A stretch of DNA of 64,000 nt, taken from Sporosarcina sp. BI001-red. Its GTDB lineage: Bacteria > Bacillota > Bacilli > Bacillales_A > Planococcaceae. A program made the position numbers and the translations under genes. Location: contig NZ_QQAK01000012.1 in the NCBI RefSeq assembly GCF_003384035.1, forward strand, positions 124,001 to 188,000, in the 5' to 3' direction. Numbering within the stretch: position 1 is the first letter of the stretch; the number at the start of each line of letters is the position of its first letter. Under the pieces are notes generated by a model. That model was not told the DNA's origin, ran no database searches, and saw only the letters and a program-made list of their open reading frames with translations. Shown here piece by piece: positions 29,885 through 38,871 of the stretch.

Positions 29885-31418
29885 GTGCGTCAAAATAATG
29901 AAGAAGGCCTTTATATATTCCTTGAGAAGCTTGTTCACGGAAGTAAGCGCTCGTAAGAATACGTTCCTCAGAGGAGTTCGACAAAAATCCTAATTCAATG
30001 AGGACAGCTGGTAATCCATTTTCACGGAGGACTAAATAATTAGCATGCTGTGTACCTCGGTTCGGCAAATCAATAGAACTCGAAAGTCCTTCATTGACGG
30101 CTTGCGCGAACGGCTGTTGGGTAGACTGTGTATAGTACGTGGTGAATCCTGTTATAGATCGATCCGGATTCGCATCATAATGCAAGCTGACGAACGCATC
30201 GGCACCTTCTTGGTGAGCAATGGACGGCCGCTTTCTTAGCGACACATAAGTATCCGAATTTCGTGTCATAACGACAGTAGCCCCAGCATCTTTCAACTTA
30301 CCAGCTAGAAGTTCAGCCGTTTGTAAGGTTAAGTTCTTTTCATCTGTTCCACGTGTACCTGTTGTTCCTCTGTCATTTCCTCCATGGCCAGGGTCCAGCG
30401 CGATGGTGATGCCCTTCAAAGTGCCTCGCACTCGCTTTGTTTTTTTTGGAAACTGATTTGTTGATGGGGTGGAAGCTTCAGAAGAGTTGACAACCCATTC
30501 AGCGACGTATGCAGTGCCGCCAGAAGGTAGTTTGATTTCATACCATTCTTCGTCCTTCTTCACTACTTGGAACACATCTCCAGCGTCTGCGCGTAAGGCA
30601 ACGTCTGAGGAGGTAGTAGGTTCTACTCGGATATTTGTCCCGTTTGTAACTATTGAGACAGTTTTTGCAGAGTTACTTGAAGTTTTCGAGGTCTTGCTTG
30701 AAAGCTCACCATGGAACGAGTAAACCCACCCCGACTTTTTACCTGACAACGAGATTTTGACCCAATTGCCGTCAATTTTTTGAATAGGATAGGTGTCATT
30801 CTTGCTCACAGTCCCGATTCGTTTTGAAGTCTGATCAGGCTTTTTACGGACATTTAATTTGTTTACAATTACTGTAAACGTATTGGCATCCATAACTTGG
30901 GGTTTCTCCGACTCGGAAACGGTTTGCTTTTGGTCTGCATCTACTTCAGTTATGTATGTCGTGTGGACCCAACCTTCCATGCCGTCAACGATAATTGAAG
31001 CCCATTCTCCTTGGTATTCAACCAGTTTAGCCAGATCACCGGAACGTAACTTTCCGATAGCTGCAGAATTTACGGATGGAGACGATCGGATATTCAGCGA
31101 ATCGACACGGGAGACGATGGTCTTGCCTTCATTGGAGCCACGCTCATTGGACTTGGTGAGCCAAGAAGCAATCCAACCAGTTTCACCATCAACCGATACT
31201 TGGAGCCAATCATCTGAACGATCAAGTACTTGAACTTTTTGTCCGTCTTTCAACTTTCCTATTAAGGAATAGGTGAGCCCCGGTCCTGAACGCACATTTA
31301 GCGTAGGAGAATCGACAACGACCGTTTGTCCTGAAGAATTTGCAGTAGCAGGTCGTGCATCTAGCAGCGTTACCGATAACAATAGGATAGCGACTACTAG
31401 TTTTGCAAGTTTCGCCAT
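29880..31418 (-). CDS. SH3b-domain N-acetylmuramoyl-L-alanine amidase (YrvJ-like)
   Basis: A 512-residue secreted wall hydrolase. It has a signal peptide (about 1-27, cleavage near A-T-A-N-S) and four bacterial SH3 domains (about 29-95, 100-160, 175-235 and 245-305, each with an L/I-N-V/I-R-x-x-P core). A C-terminal Amidase_3 catalytic domain (about 330-512) has the zinc motifs D-P-G-H-G-G, S-L-H-Y-D-A-N and the catalytic Glu in L-I-E-L-G-F. I chose ATG 31418 because GAAAGGAGAG lies about 9 nt upstream. B. subtilis YrvJ is at the same place and has the same design. Confidence 0.9.
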   Translation of the reverse strand: MAKLAKLVVAILLLSVTLLDARPATANSSGQTVVVDSPTLNVRSGPGLTYSLIGKLKDGQKVQVLDRSDDWLQVSVDGETGWIASWLTKSNERGSNEGKTIVSRVDSLNIRSSPSVNSAAIGKLRSGDLAKLVEYQGEWASIIVDGMEGWVHTTYITEVDADQKQTVSESEKPQVMDANTFTVIVNKLNVRKKPDQTSKRIGTVSKNDTYPIQKIDGNWVKISLSGKKSGWVYSFHGELSSKTSKTSSNSAKTVSIVTNGTNIRVEPTTSSDVALRADAGDVFQVVKKDEEWYEIKLPSGGTAYVAEWVVNSSEASTPSTNQFPKKTKRVRGTLKGITIALDPGHGGNDRGTTGTRGTDEKNLTLQTAELLAGKLKDAGATVVMTRNSDTYVSLRKRPSIAHQEGADAFVSLHYDANPDRSITGFTTYYTQSTQQPFAQAVNEGLSSSIDLPNRGTQHANYLVLRENGLPAVLIELGFLSNSSEERILTSAYFREQASQGIYKGLLHYFDAQ

Positions 31419-31485
31419 TTCATCACTCTCCTTTCTCATTATTGTAAAAGAGATTGTCGAAAAAGACTAGAGGAAATGAAAAAGG

Positions 31486-31513
31486 TTGACACATTTACAG
31501 CAGATGGTACTAT
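31486..31513 (+). promoter_or_regulatory. Sigma-A promoter of the T-box-hisS-aspS transcript
   Basis: Consensus TTGACA (31486-31491) with TACTAT (31508-31513) at 16-nt spacing. TATTAT at 31511-31516 is an alternative with 19 nt. Confidence 0.65.
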
Positions 31514-31534
31514 TATTGTTAACTACATGAAGCA

Positions 31535-31795
31535 TTCATGTCGATGACTTGGAAAGTAATCAAGACTGTGGCTGACCAGAGAAGGGCGGACGTGGCTGAA
31601 ATCCCCCTGCAGACTAACTTGATGAACAACACCAACGAGACTCTTTACTGAAACGCCTGCGCGGCATACTAGGTAAAGACGGAGCCGGCCGTTATCCGGA
31701 TACGAGTGGACGTCCTAGACGTCAATTTGGGTGGAACCGCGGAAGCTAATTACAAGCTCTCGTCCCTTGCATACGCAAGGGGTGGGAGCTTTTTT
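31535..31795 (+). ncRNA. T-box leader of hisS-aspS
   Basis: The 14-nt T-box core GGGTGGAACCGCGG is intact at 31729-31742, followed by a terminator hairpin (31754-31790) with a T run. In Stem I the AGTA loop-E strand (31555-31558), the helix 31559-31564/31618-31623 and GAA (31624-31626) are visible. By position the specifier is AAC at 31628-31630, with CAC (His) overlapping at 31630-31632. Uncharged tRNA would favour antitermination into hisS. Outer boundaries are approximate. Confidence 0.93.
31754..31795 (+). terminator. T-box-controlled terminator
   Basis: A long GC-rich hairpin (left arm from AAGCTC at 31754, right arm ending GGGAGCT) plus T run, mutually exclusive with the antiterminator containing the T-box core. 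Confidence 0.85.
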
Positions 31796-31835
31796 GTATT
31801 TCCGTTTAACTGAAACAGATGAGAGGGGTTTACCA

Positions 31836-33098
31836 ATGAAATTTAAAGTCCCAAGAGGAACACAAGACATTCTGCCAGCCGAATCTTGGAAATGGCAAAA
31901 AGTTGAACAACTTATCCGGGAAACGTGTGAAGTCTATCGGTATTCAGAAATTCGAACACCGATGTTTGAACAGACGGAACTCTTCCAGCGAGCGGTAGGG
32001 GATACAACAGATATCGTGTCAAAAGAGATGTACACGTTCAAAGACCGGGGAGATCGATCGATGACGTTGCGTCCTGAAGGGACTGCGCCAGTCGTCCGAT
32101 CATTCATCGAACACAAAATGTTCGGCTGGGTTGATCAACCCGTGAAATTGTACTACATTCAGCCGATGTTCCGTTACGAACGTCAGCAGGCCGGACGCTA
32201 TCGCCAATTTGTTCAATTTGGAACAGAAGCGATCGGTAGTGCAGATCCAGCAATCGATGCAGAAGTGATCTCACTTGCACTTGAAGTCTACAAGCGGGCA
32301 GGACTAAAGGACATCAAGCTAGTCTTGAATTCCCTCGGAGACAAAGAGTCGCGTATTGCACACAGAGATGCGCTCGTTGCACACTTCACTCCACACATCG
32401 ACGAGTTCTGTACCGATTGCCAAAACCGTTTGGAGAAAAATCCATTACGTATTTTGGATTGTAAAGTGGATCACGAGCATCCGCTCATGAAGACAGCGCC
32501 ATCCTTAACAGATTATTTGAATGATGAATCCCGAGCTTATTTCGAGGCATTGAAAACATTATTGACGAAATCAGGTATTACGTATGAGCTCGATCCGAAT
32601 TTGGTCCGCGGTCTTGACTACTACAACCACACAGCATTCGAAATCATGAGTACGGCAGAAGGATTCGGTGCAATTACAACGCTTTGCGGCGGTGGACGAT
32701 ACAACGGTCTGTCTGAAGAAATGGGCGGTCCCTCAGCTCCTGGAATCGGTTTCGGTATGAGTATCGAACGCTTGCTACTAGCACTTGAAGCAGAACAAGT
32801 TCCACTAACGAATGACGATGCACTTGACGTATACGTCGTGACACTTGGTGAAGCAGCGAAGAAAGAAGGCTTCCAAGTACTTCAACAATTACGTTCAGCA
32901 GGCATCCGTGCAGATATGGATTATCTCGACCGTAAGATGAAAGCGCAAATGAAGTCCGCTGACCGATTACAATCCAAATGGGTTACTGTTATCGGAGAAG
33001 AGGAAGTTGAACAACAGATTGTCCAGCTTAAAAACATGAAGGAAGGTACACAGCAATCCGTTACCATCCCAGAACTAATTGAACTTATCAAAGGCTAA
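31836..33098 (+). CDS. hisS: Histidine-tRNA ligase
   Basis: A 420-residue class II synthetase. Motif 2 (M-F-R-Y-E-R-Q-Q-A-G-R-Y near residue 112), the histidine-specific motifs G-L-D-Y-Y-N-H-T-A-F-E and G-G-G-R-Y-N-G-L, and a C-terminal anticodon-binding domain are present. ATG 31836 follows GAGAGGGG. The frame extends back into the T-box leader and that part is untranslated. aspS follows after 20 bp. Confidence 0.97.
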   Translation: MKFKVPRGTQDILPAESWKWQKVEQLIRETCEVYRYSEIRTPMFEQTELFQRAVGDTTDIVSKEMYTFKDRGDRSMTLRPEGTAPVVRSFIEHKMFGWVDQPVKLYYIQPMFRYERQQAGRYRQFVQFGTEAIGSADPAIDAEVISLALEVYKRAGLKDIKLVLNSLGDKESRIAHRDALVAHFTPHIDEFCTDCQNRLEKNPLRILDCKVDHEHPLMKTAPSLTDYLNDESRAYFEALKTLLTKSGITYELDPNLVRGLDYYNHTAFEIMSTAEGFGAITTLCGGGRYNGLSEEMGGPSAPGIGFGMSIERLLLALEAEQVPLTNDDALDVYVVTLGEAAKKEGFQVLQQLRSAGIRADMDYLDRKMKAQMKSADRLQSKWVTVIGEEEVEQQIVQLKNMKEGTQQSVTIPELIELIKG

Positions 33099-33118
33099 TT
33101 GAAGAGAGGCAGTGTTGA

Positions 33119-34885
33119 ATGATGCAGCGAACAAACTATTGTGGGGAACTAAACGAACAACATATCGGTCAGGAAGTAACATTAAAGGGGTGGGTTCAAA
33201 AACGCCGTGACCTTGGAGGATTAATCTTCGTGGATATGCGCGACCGTACAGGGATCGTACAAGCGGTTTTCAATCCTGCAATTTCTGAAGAAGCTCTTGC
33301 AACTGCTGAAAAGTTGCGTAGCGAATTCGTCATTTCAATCACGGGTAACGTAGTGGAACGCGAAGAACGGACGAAGAACAAGAATTTGAAAACTGGCGCT
33401 ATTGAAGTTCAAGTGACCGAGCTCACAATTGTCAATGAAGCGAAAAATCCTCCATTTTTAATTGAGGATGACACAGATGTAAGTGAAGAGTTGCGTTTAA
33501 AATATCGTTATCTAGATCTACGCCGACCACAACTCGCACGTACATTCAAAATGCGCTCGGATATTACGAAGACAGTCCGTAACTTCCTTGATGGAGAAGG
33601 CTTCCTGGAAGTGGAGACACCGATCCTGACAAAGTCTACGCCTGAAGGTGCGCGCGACTATCTCGTTCCAAGCCGTGTCCATGAAGGTGAGTTCTATGCG
33701 CTTCCACAATCACCACAGCTCTTCAAACAGATGTTGATGGTATCTGGTTTTGATCGCTATTTCCAAATTGCACGTTGTTTCCGTGACGAAGACTTGCGCG
33801 CAGACCGTCAGCCGGAATTCACTCAAATTGATATGGAAATGAGTTTCATGTCTATCGAAGAAATTATCGAGTTGAACGAACGTCTCATGCAAAAAGTCAT
33901 GAACGATGTAAAAGATCGTACAATCGATGGACCATTTAAGCGAATTACGTATACGGATGCAATGGCTCGTTACGGTTCTGATAAGCCGGATACACGTTTC
34001 GCAATGGAACTCATCGACGTTTCAAAAATCGTTAAAGAGACAGCATTTAAAGTGTTCACTGGCGCATTGGAAGCTGGCGGTCAGGTGAAATTAATCAATG
34101 TTAAAGGTGCTGCAGCGGATTATTCCCGTAAAGACATCGATGGGTTCGGTGAATTTGCAGCAGTTTACGGTGCAAAAGGATTAGCTTGGTTGAAATGTGA
34201 AGAAGACGGCTTGAAAGGTCCGATTTCGAAATTCTTCGAAGGCGATACTGCTGAAGCGCTTAAAACAGCTGCTGATGCACAACCAGGAGACTTGCTGTTA
34301 TTCGCTGCCGATAAAAAATCAGTGGTCGCAGACACGCTTGGCGCACTTCGTATGAAGTTCGGACGTGAACGTGGACTAATCGATGAGACTCTTTATAACT
34401 TCCTATGGGTAACGGACTGGCCGTTGTTTGAGTATGACGAAGAAGACGGTCGATTCTACGCAGCCCACCATCCATTTACGATGCCATCTGATGTTGAGGA
34501 ACTCGTATCGAGTCCTGAAACAGTAAAAGCGCTAGCATATGACTTAGTGTTGAATGGCTATGAATTAGGTGGCGGTTCACTACGCATTTACGAACGAGAT
34601 GTTCAGGAGAAAATGTTTGCAGCACTTGGATTCACTGAAGAGCAAGCCCGTGAGCAATTCGGATTCCTCCTCGATGCGTTCGAGTACGGAACACCACCAC
34701 ACGGCGGAATTGCATTCGGTCTCGACCGTCTTGTCATGTTACTTTCAGGTTCTACCAACTTACGTGACACAATTGCATTCCCGAAAACCGCGAGTGCAAC
34801 AGACTTGCTAACAGCAGCTCCAGACGTTGTAGACCCTAAACAACTGAAAGAATTACACATCCAATTGGCGGACGAACAAAAATAG
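33119..34885 (+). CDS. aspS: Aspartate-tRNA ligase (probably non-discriminating)
   Basis: A 588-residue bacterial-type class II AspRS. It has an N-terminal OB anticodon-binding domain (about 1-110, [11 protein letters not shown]), catalytic motif 2 ([14 protein letters not shown]), the GAD insertion domain (about 290-400) and motif 3 (G-I-A-F-G-L-D-R). Bacilli that rely on GatCAB use an AspRS that also charges tRNA-Asn, but discrimination cannot be read with certainty here. Two consecutive ATG codons (33119 and 33122) are possible starts. The first has the better spacing to AGAGAGG. Confidence 0.96.
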   Translation: MMQRTNYCGELNEQHIGQEVTLKGWVQKRRDLGGLIFVDMRDRTGIVQAVFNPAISEEALATAEKLRSEFVISITGNVVEREERTKNKNLKTGAIEVQVTELTIVNEAKNPPFLIEDDTDVSEELRLKYRYLDLRRPQLARTFKMRSDITKTVRNFLDGEGFLEVETPILTKSTPEGARDYLVPSRVHEGEFYALPQSPQLFKQMLMVSGFDRYFQIARCFRDEDLRADRQPEFTQIDMEMSFMSIEEIIELNERLMQKVMNDVKDRTIDGPFKRITYTDAMARYGSDKPDTRFAMELIDVSKIVKETAFKVFTGALEAGGQVKLINVKGAAADYSRKDIDGFGEFAAVYGAKGLAWLKCEEDGLKGPISKFFEGDTAEALKTAADAQPGDLLLFAADKKSVVADTLGALRMKFGRERGLIDETLYNFLWVTDWPLFEYDEEDGRFYAAHHPFTMPSDVEELVSSPETVKALAYDLVLNGYELGGGSLRIYERDVQEKMFAALGFTEEQAREQFGFLLDAFEYGTPPHGGIAFGLDRLVMLLSGSTNLRDTIAFPKTASATDLLTAAPDVVDPKQLKELHIQLADEQK

Positions 34886-34933
34886 GCAATTAGGACTTTT
34901 CTGAATTAAATAAATAATTCCTTCCGTAAATTA

Positions 34934-34962
34934 TTGAAACTCAAGAAGTCGTATGCTATGAT
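34934..34962 (+). promoter_or_regulatory. Sigma-A promoter of 6S RNA
   Basis: TTGAAA (34934-34939) and TATGAT (34957-34962) have 17-nt spacing. Transcription would start near 34969, at the 5' arm of the 6S closing stem. Confidence 0.8.
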
Positions 34963-34968
34963 ACATGT

Positions 34969-35159
34969 AACAACAAATCCTGAGGTGTTCGTTATTGCCA
35001 GACAGTTTTGACCGAACACTTTAATCGTCGGGAGTCTAGATTCTTCTCATGATGACATGCCTGTCATGGGACCTCAGAAGTGAGAAGATCGGACACCCAC
35101 CTGCACCGTGCGGGTTCAAAACGATATTACAAAGACGGCACATTTGGGATTTGTTTCTT
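34969..35159 (+). ncRNA. ssrS: 6S RNA (6S-1 type)
   Basis: About 190 nt of non-coding, structured sequence lies between aspS and tcdA, the location of bsrA (6S-1) in B. subtilis. The 5' end (ACAAATCC, about 34973-34980) pairs with the 3' end (GGGATTTGT, about 35146-35154), forming the closing stem of a long, bulged hairpin. It has its own strong promoter. 6S RNA mimics open promoter DNA and sequesters sigma-A RNA polymerase in stationary phase. Ends are estimated. Confidence 0.85.
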
Positions 35160-35172
35160 ATGTGAATGTTCA

Positions 35173-35205
35173 CCTCTCGGCAGTCTTGCTGAGAGGTTTT
35201 TATTT
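35173..35205 (+). terminator. Terminator downstream of 6S RNA
   Basis: A 10-bp stem with one wobble (35173-35182 with 35187-35196) and a 4-nt loop, then TTTTTATTTT. Confidence 0.8.
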
Positions 35206-35237
35206 TGTGAATTTGTGAATAGAAAGGTCGTTAGAAA

Positions 35238-36008
35238 ATGCTGAATCAATTTTCAAGAAACGAATTATCCATAGGTAAAGAAGGCGTCAAGCGGATGTCC
35301 GACACCACTGTTGCGATTTTAGGTGTTGGCGGAGTCGGTTCTTTCGCTGCTGAAGCATGTGCACGAAGCGGCGTTGGCAAAATTATTTTAGTAGATAAAG
35401 ATGATGTTGACATTACCAATATCAATCGCCAGTTGGTTGCCTATTTATCTACCGTAGGCCGTTCAAAAGTGGAAGTGATGGTCGAGCGTATTCAAGATAT
35501 AAACGAGAATTGTAACATTGTGCCACTCCATATGTTTTATACCGAAGAGACTGCAGAGCGGTTTTTTGATCAAAAACCAGATTATGTAATTGATGCGTCC
35601 GATACAATCAGTTACAAAATTCACTTGATTGAACAATGTCATAAACGGGGCATCAAAATCATTTCGAGTATGGGGGCAGCAAACAAAATAGATCCAACTC
35701 GTTTCCAAATTGCAGATATTTCTAAAACGCACACAGATCCAATTGCAAAAGTGATCCGAAAGCATCTTCGTAAACTAGGCATCGACAAAGGTGTTCCTGT
35801 CGTGTTTTCAGATGAAAGCCCAATCATTGTTCGACCTGATGTTGTAGAAACGGTAGGGAAGCCAGAAGCTGCAATCCGGAAAGCAAAAATGCCTCCTGCA
35901 TCTAATTCTTATTGTCCATCTGTGGCAGGTCTTGTTTGTGCAAGTTGGGTGCTGAATGATATTACAGCAGATATCCCATTGGAACGTGTGAGTGACGCGA
36001 AGAAGTAA
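35238..36008 (+). CDS. tcdA: tRNA threonylcarbamoyladenosine dehydratase TcdA (YrvM)
   Basis: A 256-residue E1-like/ThiF-family ATP-dependent enzyme that cyclises t6A37 of tRNAs to ct6A. The nucleotide-binding G-V-G-G-V-G-S near residue 33, the R-Q-L-V-A motif and I-D-A-S-D-T-I-S-Y-K are conserved, and it aligns along its length with B. subtilis YrvM. GAAAGGTCG precedes ATG 35238. In B. subtilis the next gene is rarA. Here conserved order stops and a repeat array follows. Confidence 0.93.
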   Translation: MLNQFSRNELSIGKEGVKRMSDTTVAILGVGGVGSFAAEACARSGVGKIILVDKDDVDITNINRQLVAYLSTVGRSKVEVMVERIQDINENCNIVPLHMFYTEETAERFFDQKPDYVIDASDTISYKIHLIEQCHKRGIKIISSMGAANKIDPTRFQIADISKTHTDPIAKVIRKHLRKLGIDKGVPVVFSDESPIIVRPDVVETVGKPEAAIRKAKMPPASNSYCPSVAGLVCASWVLNDITADIPLERVSDAKK

Positions 36009-36044
36009 TGATTGAGGTAGAGTTTGCTCTTGAATTTTGAAGTA

Positions 36045-36214
36045 TGATCATAAACTCGGGAAAGTGATCATAAACCAGGAAATGTGATCATAACCCTGGG
36101 AAAGTGCTCATAACCCTGGAAATGTGATCATAACCCCAGGAAAGTGCTCATAAACCAGGAAATGTGATCATAACCTCGGGAAATGTGATCATAAATCTCG
36201 AAATCTGCTCATAA
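36045..36214. repeat. Array of nine direct repeats at 20-bp spacing
   Basis: The core T-G-[AC]-T-C-A-T-A-A begins at 36045, 36065, 36085, 36105, 36125, 36145, 36165, 36186 and 36206, so the period is 20 bp except for one 21-bp step. Six cores have the palindrome TGATCA. Three (36105, 36145, 36206) have TGCTCA. Between cores there is a variable AACC-N-GGAAA block. A 20-bp period excludes a conserved coding repeat. No gene is visible in the array. Confidence 0.92.
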
Positions 36215-36516
36215 AACCATTCGAGCATATCCAGTGTTTCTTTTAACTCTAATTCCATCAAGTAGCCCGTTCAAAATTAAGCGGAGCGCCACCAATTAAT
36301 CACTTACAAGTTGGGAAAGGTAATCTAGTATCCTAAATCTTTACTAAATGAAAAAGAACGTAAAAGATTTGATTGGTTAAGTGCACTTAGTTCACCAACC
36401 GTTTTTCCATCTGGGCACTTAATTTCCTACCTGTTTACGGTAACTTGTTTTGCACAGAGAAGTATTTGTTGCTTGTAGGGGAAAGGGACCGCCTACACCA
36501 CAATTTAATTTAAGAC
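36215..36516. other. Gene-free stretch between the repeat array and mnmH
   Basis: No supported gene is seen on either strand. Short inverted repeats occur (AAGTGCACTT at about 36380, TGTAGG/CCTACA at 36474-36479/36492-36497). None has a convincing T run or coding context. Together with the array it makes a 568-bp non-coding gap where gene order known from B. subtilis breaks. Confidence 0.6.
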
Positions 36517-36573
36517 AAAAAAAGCATGCACGCCTGGGTGTCGTTCAACGACCCCCAAAGGTGTGCATGCTTT
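36517..36573 (-). terminator. Terminator of selD-mnmH
   Basis: An 11-bp outer stem (36521-36531 with 36563-36573) continues into an inner GTCGTT/AACGAC stem. On the minus strand it ends in a run of seven Ts. Confidence 0.85.
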
Positions 36574-36575
36574 CC

Positions 36576-37619
36576 TTATTTAGTCTTCATATATTCTTGC
36601 TTCCAAGCCAACACTTTCACAAACGCCTCGTCCACAGTATCCGCTGCAATCGTCACTTTCAAGTCATCATCCACTTTTCCAGTAGAATGCTGATAGCGGG
36701 GATCGTAGTAATGCTCAAGGAGCAATAGAGTAGCCGTCTCGAAATCACCGCTGTCCAACGCAACCTCAATTTCTTTCGCAATCGGAACGTGGATCCTGCG
36801 TCGGATTTGTTCAAATGCCGTTTTGAACTCTTCAGGCCGCTCCGCTGGTTTATAATCCTCTAACGTAATTCTTACACGCTCTTCAATCGGAAGTTTGATG
36901 ATCAACTGTCTGCTATGTTCCTTTTTCTCGAACAAAAACCCAGGCATCGTCACTTTACCAATCCGTTTGCTTTCACCTTCAATGAAAACAACTTTTTCGT
37001 CATTCGTTCTTTTTAAGTCATGCAAAAGTAGCGACTCGAAGTTTTTCTGATTACTGCCATTTAACCCGATCTGACCGAAAATCGAACCTCGATGACCCGC
37101 AAGGTTTTCCAAGTCTATGATTGGTTCACTCACTTCAGCTAACTTGTGCAAAATCACAGTTTTACCTGAACCGGTATAGCCATTTAACACAATCAGCTCA
37201 GGTGAATACTCGATATTATTCAGCTCTTCGACAACCCATTGGCGGTACGTTCGAATGCCTCCAGTTAGTCTGTGTGCATGGATTCCCATAAGATCGAGAA
37301 CTGTCGCTGCTGTCTTACTACGCATACCACCGCGCCAACAAAATACCGTCATGGACGTATCAATCTTTTCAAACTCAGCAATAAATGCAGGGAGTTTTTC
37401 AGCAAATATGGCAAGTCCGCGTTTCTTTGCTTCGGCTTGGCCCACTTGCTTATAAATCGTTCCAACTTCTGCACGTTCTTCATCGTTAAATAGAGGAATA
37501 TTTAAGGCACCTGGAATGCTTGCCTCTGCAAATTCTTTCGGTGATCGGACATCGATCATTGTATGGGGCTCTTTTGCGTGGAGCCCCATTAAATCCCGTA
37601 GCGTTATATCTCGAAACAT
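36576..37619 (-). CDS. mnmH: tRNA 2-selenouridine synthase MnmH (SelU)
   Basis: A 347-residue enzyme replacing sulfur of 2-thiouridine-34 by selenium, using selenophosphate. It has an N-terminal rhodanese domain (about 1-125) with the active Cys in F-C-W-R-G-G-M-R-S and a C-terminal P-loop domain (G-Y-T-G-S-G-K-T near residue 145). GAAGGTGC precedes ATG 37619. It lies 12 bp downstream of selD on the same strand, which supplies its substrate. Confidence 0.95.
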   Translation of the reverse strand: MFRDITLRDLMGLHAKEPHTMIDVRSPKEFAEASIPGALNIPLFNDEERAEVGTIYKQVGQAEAKKRGLAIFAEKLPAFIAEFEKIDTSMTVFCWRGGMRSKTAATVLDLMGIHAHRLTGGIRTYRQWVVEELNNIEYSPELIVLNGYTGSGKTVILHKLAEVSEPIIDLENLAGHRGSIFGQIGLNGSNQKNFESLLLHDLKRTNDEKVVFIEGESKRIGKVTMPGFLFEKKEHSRQLIIKLPIEERVRITLEDYKPAERPEEFKTAFEQIRRRIHVPIAKEIEVALDSGDFETATLLLLEHYYDPRYQHSTGKVDDDLKVTIAADTVDEAFVKVLAWKQEYMKTK

Positions 37620-37631
37620 ACATGCACCTTC

Positions 37632-38675
37632 TTATTGGACTGTAATATGTCCAGGATTTTCAGACGTAACTTTACCAATTTGTTTTGCGTCCACGCCATT
37701 CTTCTGTAAGGAAGATAACAGCTCATCTGCTTCATTAGGAGCAACCGCGATTAGCAATCCCCCTGAAGTAACAGCATCACACAAAATCCATTGATCGATT
37801 TGGTCTAAGTGACTTGCAAATGTAACATCATTTTCAAGATGTGCAAAGTTATTTTTTGTCCCACCAGGAACGTGACCAGCTTCTGCTAATTCTTTAGCAC
37901 GGGGGAGTACAGGCACAGCACTAGCATCGACTGTAATTCCCGCATTACTGCCTTTCGCCATCTCAGAAGTATGCCCAAGCAGACCAAATCCAGTCACATC
38001 TGTAACCGCATGAACATCGAAGTCTGCCATCGTTTCGGCAGCCGTTTTGTTCAATGTTGTCATAATTGACGTAACGTGTTTGATTTCTTCTTCAGATAAC
38101 TTGCCGTGTTTCAATGAAGTCGTATAGATTCCTACTCCGATTGGTTTCGTTAGAATGAGCACATCACCAGGGAGTGCGCCTGCATTCGGTCGGATTTTAT
38201 CTGGATGAACCGTACCTGTCACAGCAAGACCGAACTTCGGTTCCTGGTCGTCAATCGAGTGTCCACCGACGAGAGCAACACCTGCTTCTTTCAATTTGTC
38301 ACCAGCACCACGAAGAATTTCTGTCAAAATTGTTTTATCAAGTGACGAAATAGGGAATGCAACTATATTAAGGGCAGTTATCGGAGTCCCTCCCATTGCA
38401 TAGACGTCGCTGATTGCGTTTGTCGCAGCGATTTGACCGAAATCGTAAGGGTCATCCACGATCGGAGTGAAGAAATCAAGTGTTTGCACGATTGCAAGAT
38501 CATCTGTTAACTTGTAAACACCGGCATCATCGCTTGTATCCAACCCTACTAAGAGGTTTGGATTCGGTACTGCAGTAGGGAGTGCGCGCAAAACTTCAGC
38601 TAAATCCGCTGGTCCGATTTTGCAGCCACAGCCACCTTTTTTTGTAAGTGTCGTTAGTTTAACGGTTTGTTCCAT
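37632..38675 (-). CDS. selD: Selenide, water dikinase (selenophosphate synthase), Cys form
   Basis: A 347-residue ATP-dependent enzyme producing selenophosphate. The N-terminal active-site loop K-K-G-G-C-G-C-K-I-G holds Cys where some homologs have selenocysteine. The downstream motifs L-V-G-L-D-T-S-D-D-A-G-V-Y and V-T-D-V-T-G-F-G-L-L-G-H are intact. ATG 38675 follows GAGGCGAT. It forms a two-gene operon with mnmH, and no selA or selB is nearby. Confidence 0.96.
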   Translation of the reverse strand: MEQTVKLTTLTKKGGCGCKIGPADLAEVLRALPTAVPNPNLLVGLDTSDDAGVYKLTDDLAIVQTLDFFTPIVDDPYDFGQIAATNAISDVYAMGGTPITALNIVAFPISSLDKTILTEILRGAGDKLKEAGVALVGGHSIDDQEPKFGLAVTGTVHPDKIRPNAGALPGDVLILTKPIGVGIYTTSLKHGKLSEEEIKHVTSIMTTLNKTAAETMADFDVHAVTDVTGFGLLGHTSEMAKGSNAGITVDASAVPVLPRAKELAEAGHVPGGTKNNFAHLENDVTFASHLDQIDQWILCDAVTSGGLLIAVAPNEADELLSSLQKNGVDAKQIGKVTSENPGHITVQ

Positions 38676-38871
38676 GTGTAAATCGCCTCACAATTCTTGT
38701 TTTGTTCAGTAAGCCCGAAAAGCTTGCTATCGTTCAGTTTATCACAAAACATGTAGTTATCTGTTGTGAAGCATTCAAAAACTGACAGCAACCGTCAAAT
38801 TTTATGTATTTTATACCCCGAGTGAAGACTCATGATGATAAGAAACATCGATTTTGAAGGAGGAATTTTAA

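Noticed and set aside
31731-31835. hisS start inside the T-box leader at 31731
   Set aside because: This GTG lies within the T-box core and would be upstream of the regulated terminator. ATG 31836 has its own ribosome-binding site.
36045-36214. CRISPR array interpretation of the 20-bp repeats
   Set aside because: The repeat core is 9 bp with about 11-bp intervals that are themselves similar to each other. CRISPR repeats and spacers are each at least about 20 bp, and no cas genes are present.
38810-38830. Sigma-B-like GGGTAT on the minus strand upstream of selD
   Set aside because: GGGGTAT is present, but no GTTT-type -35 lies at 12-15 nt. The match is probably chance.
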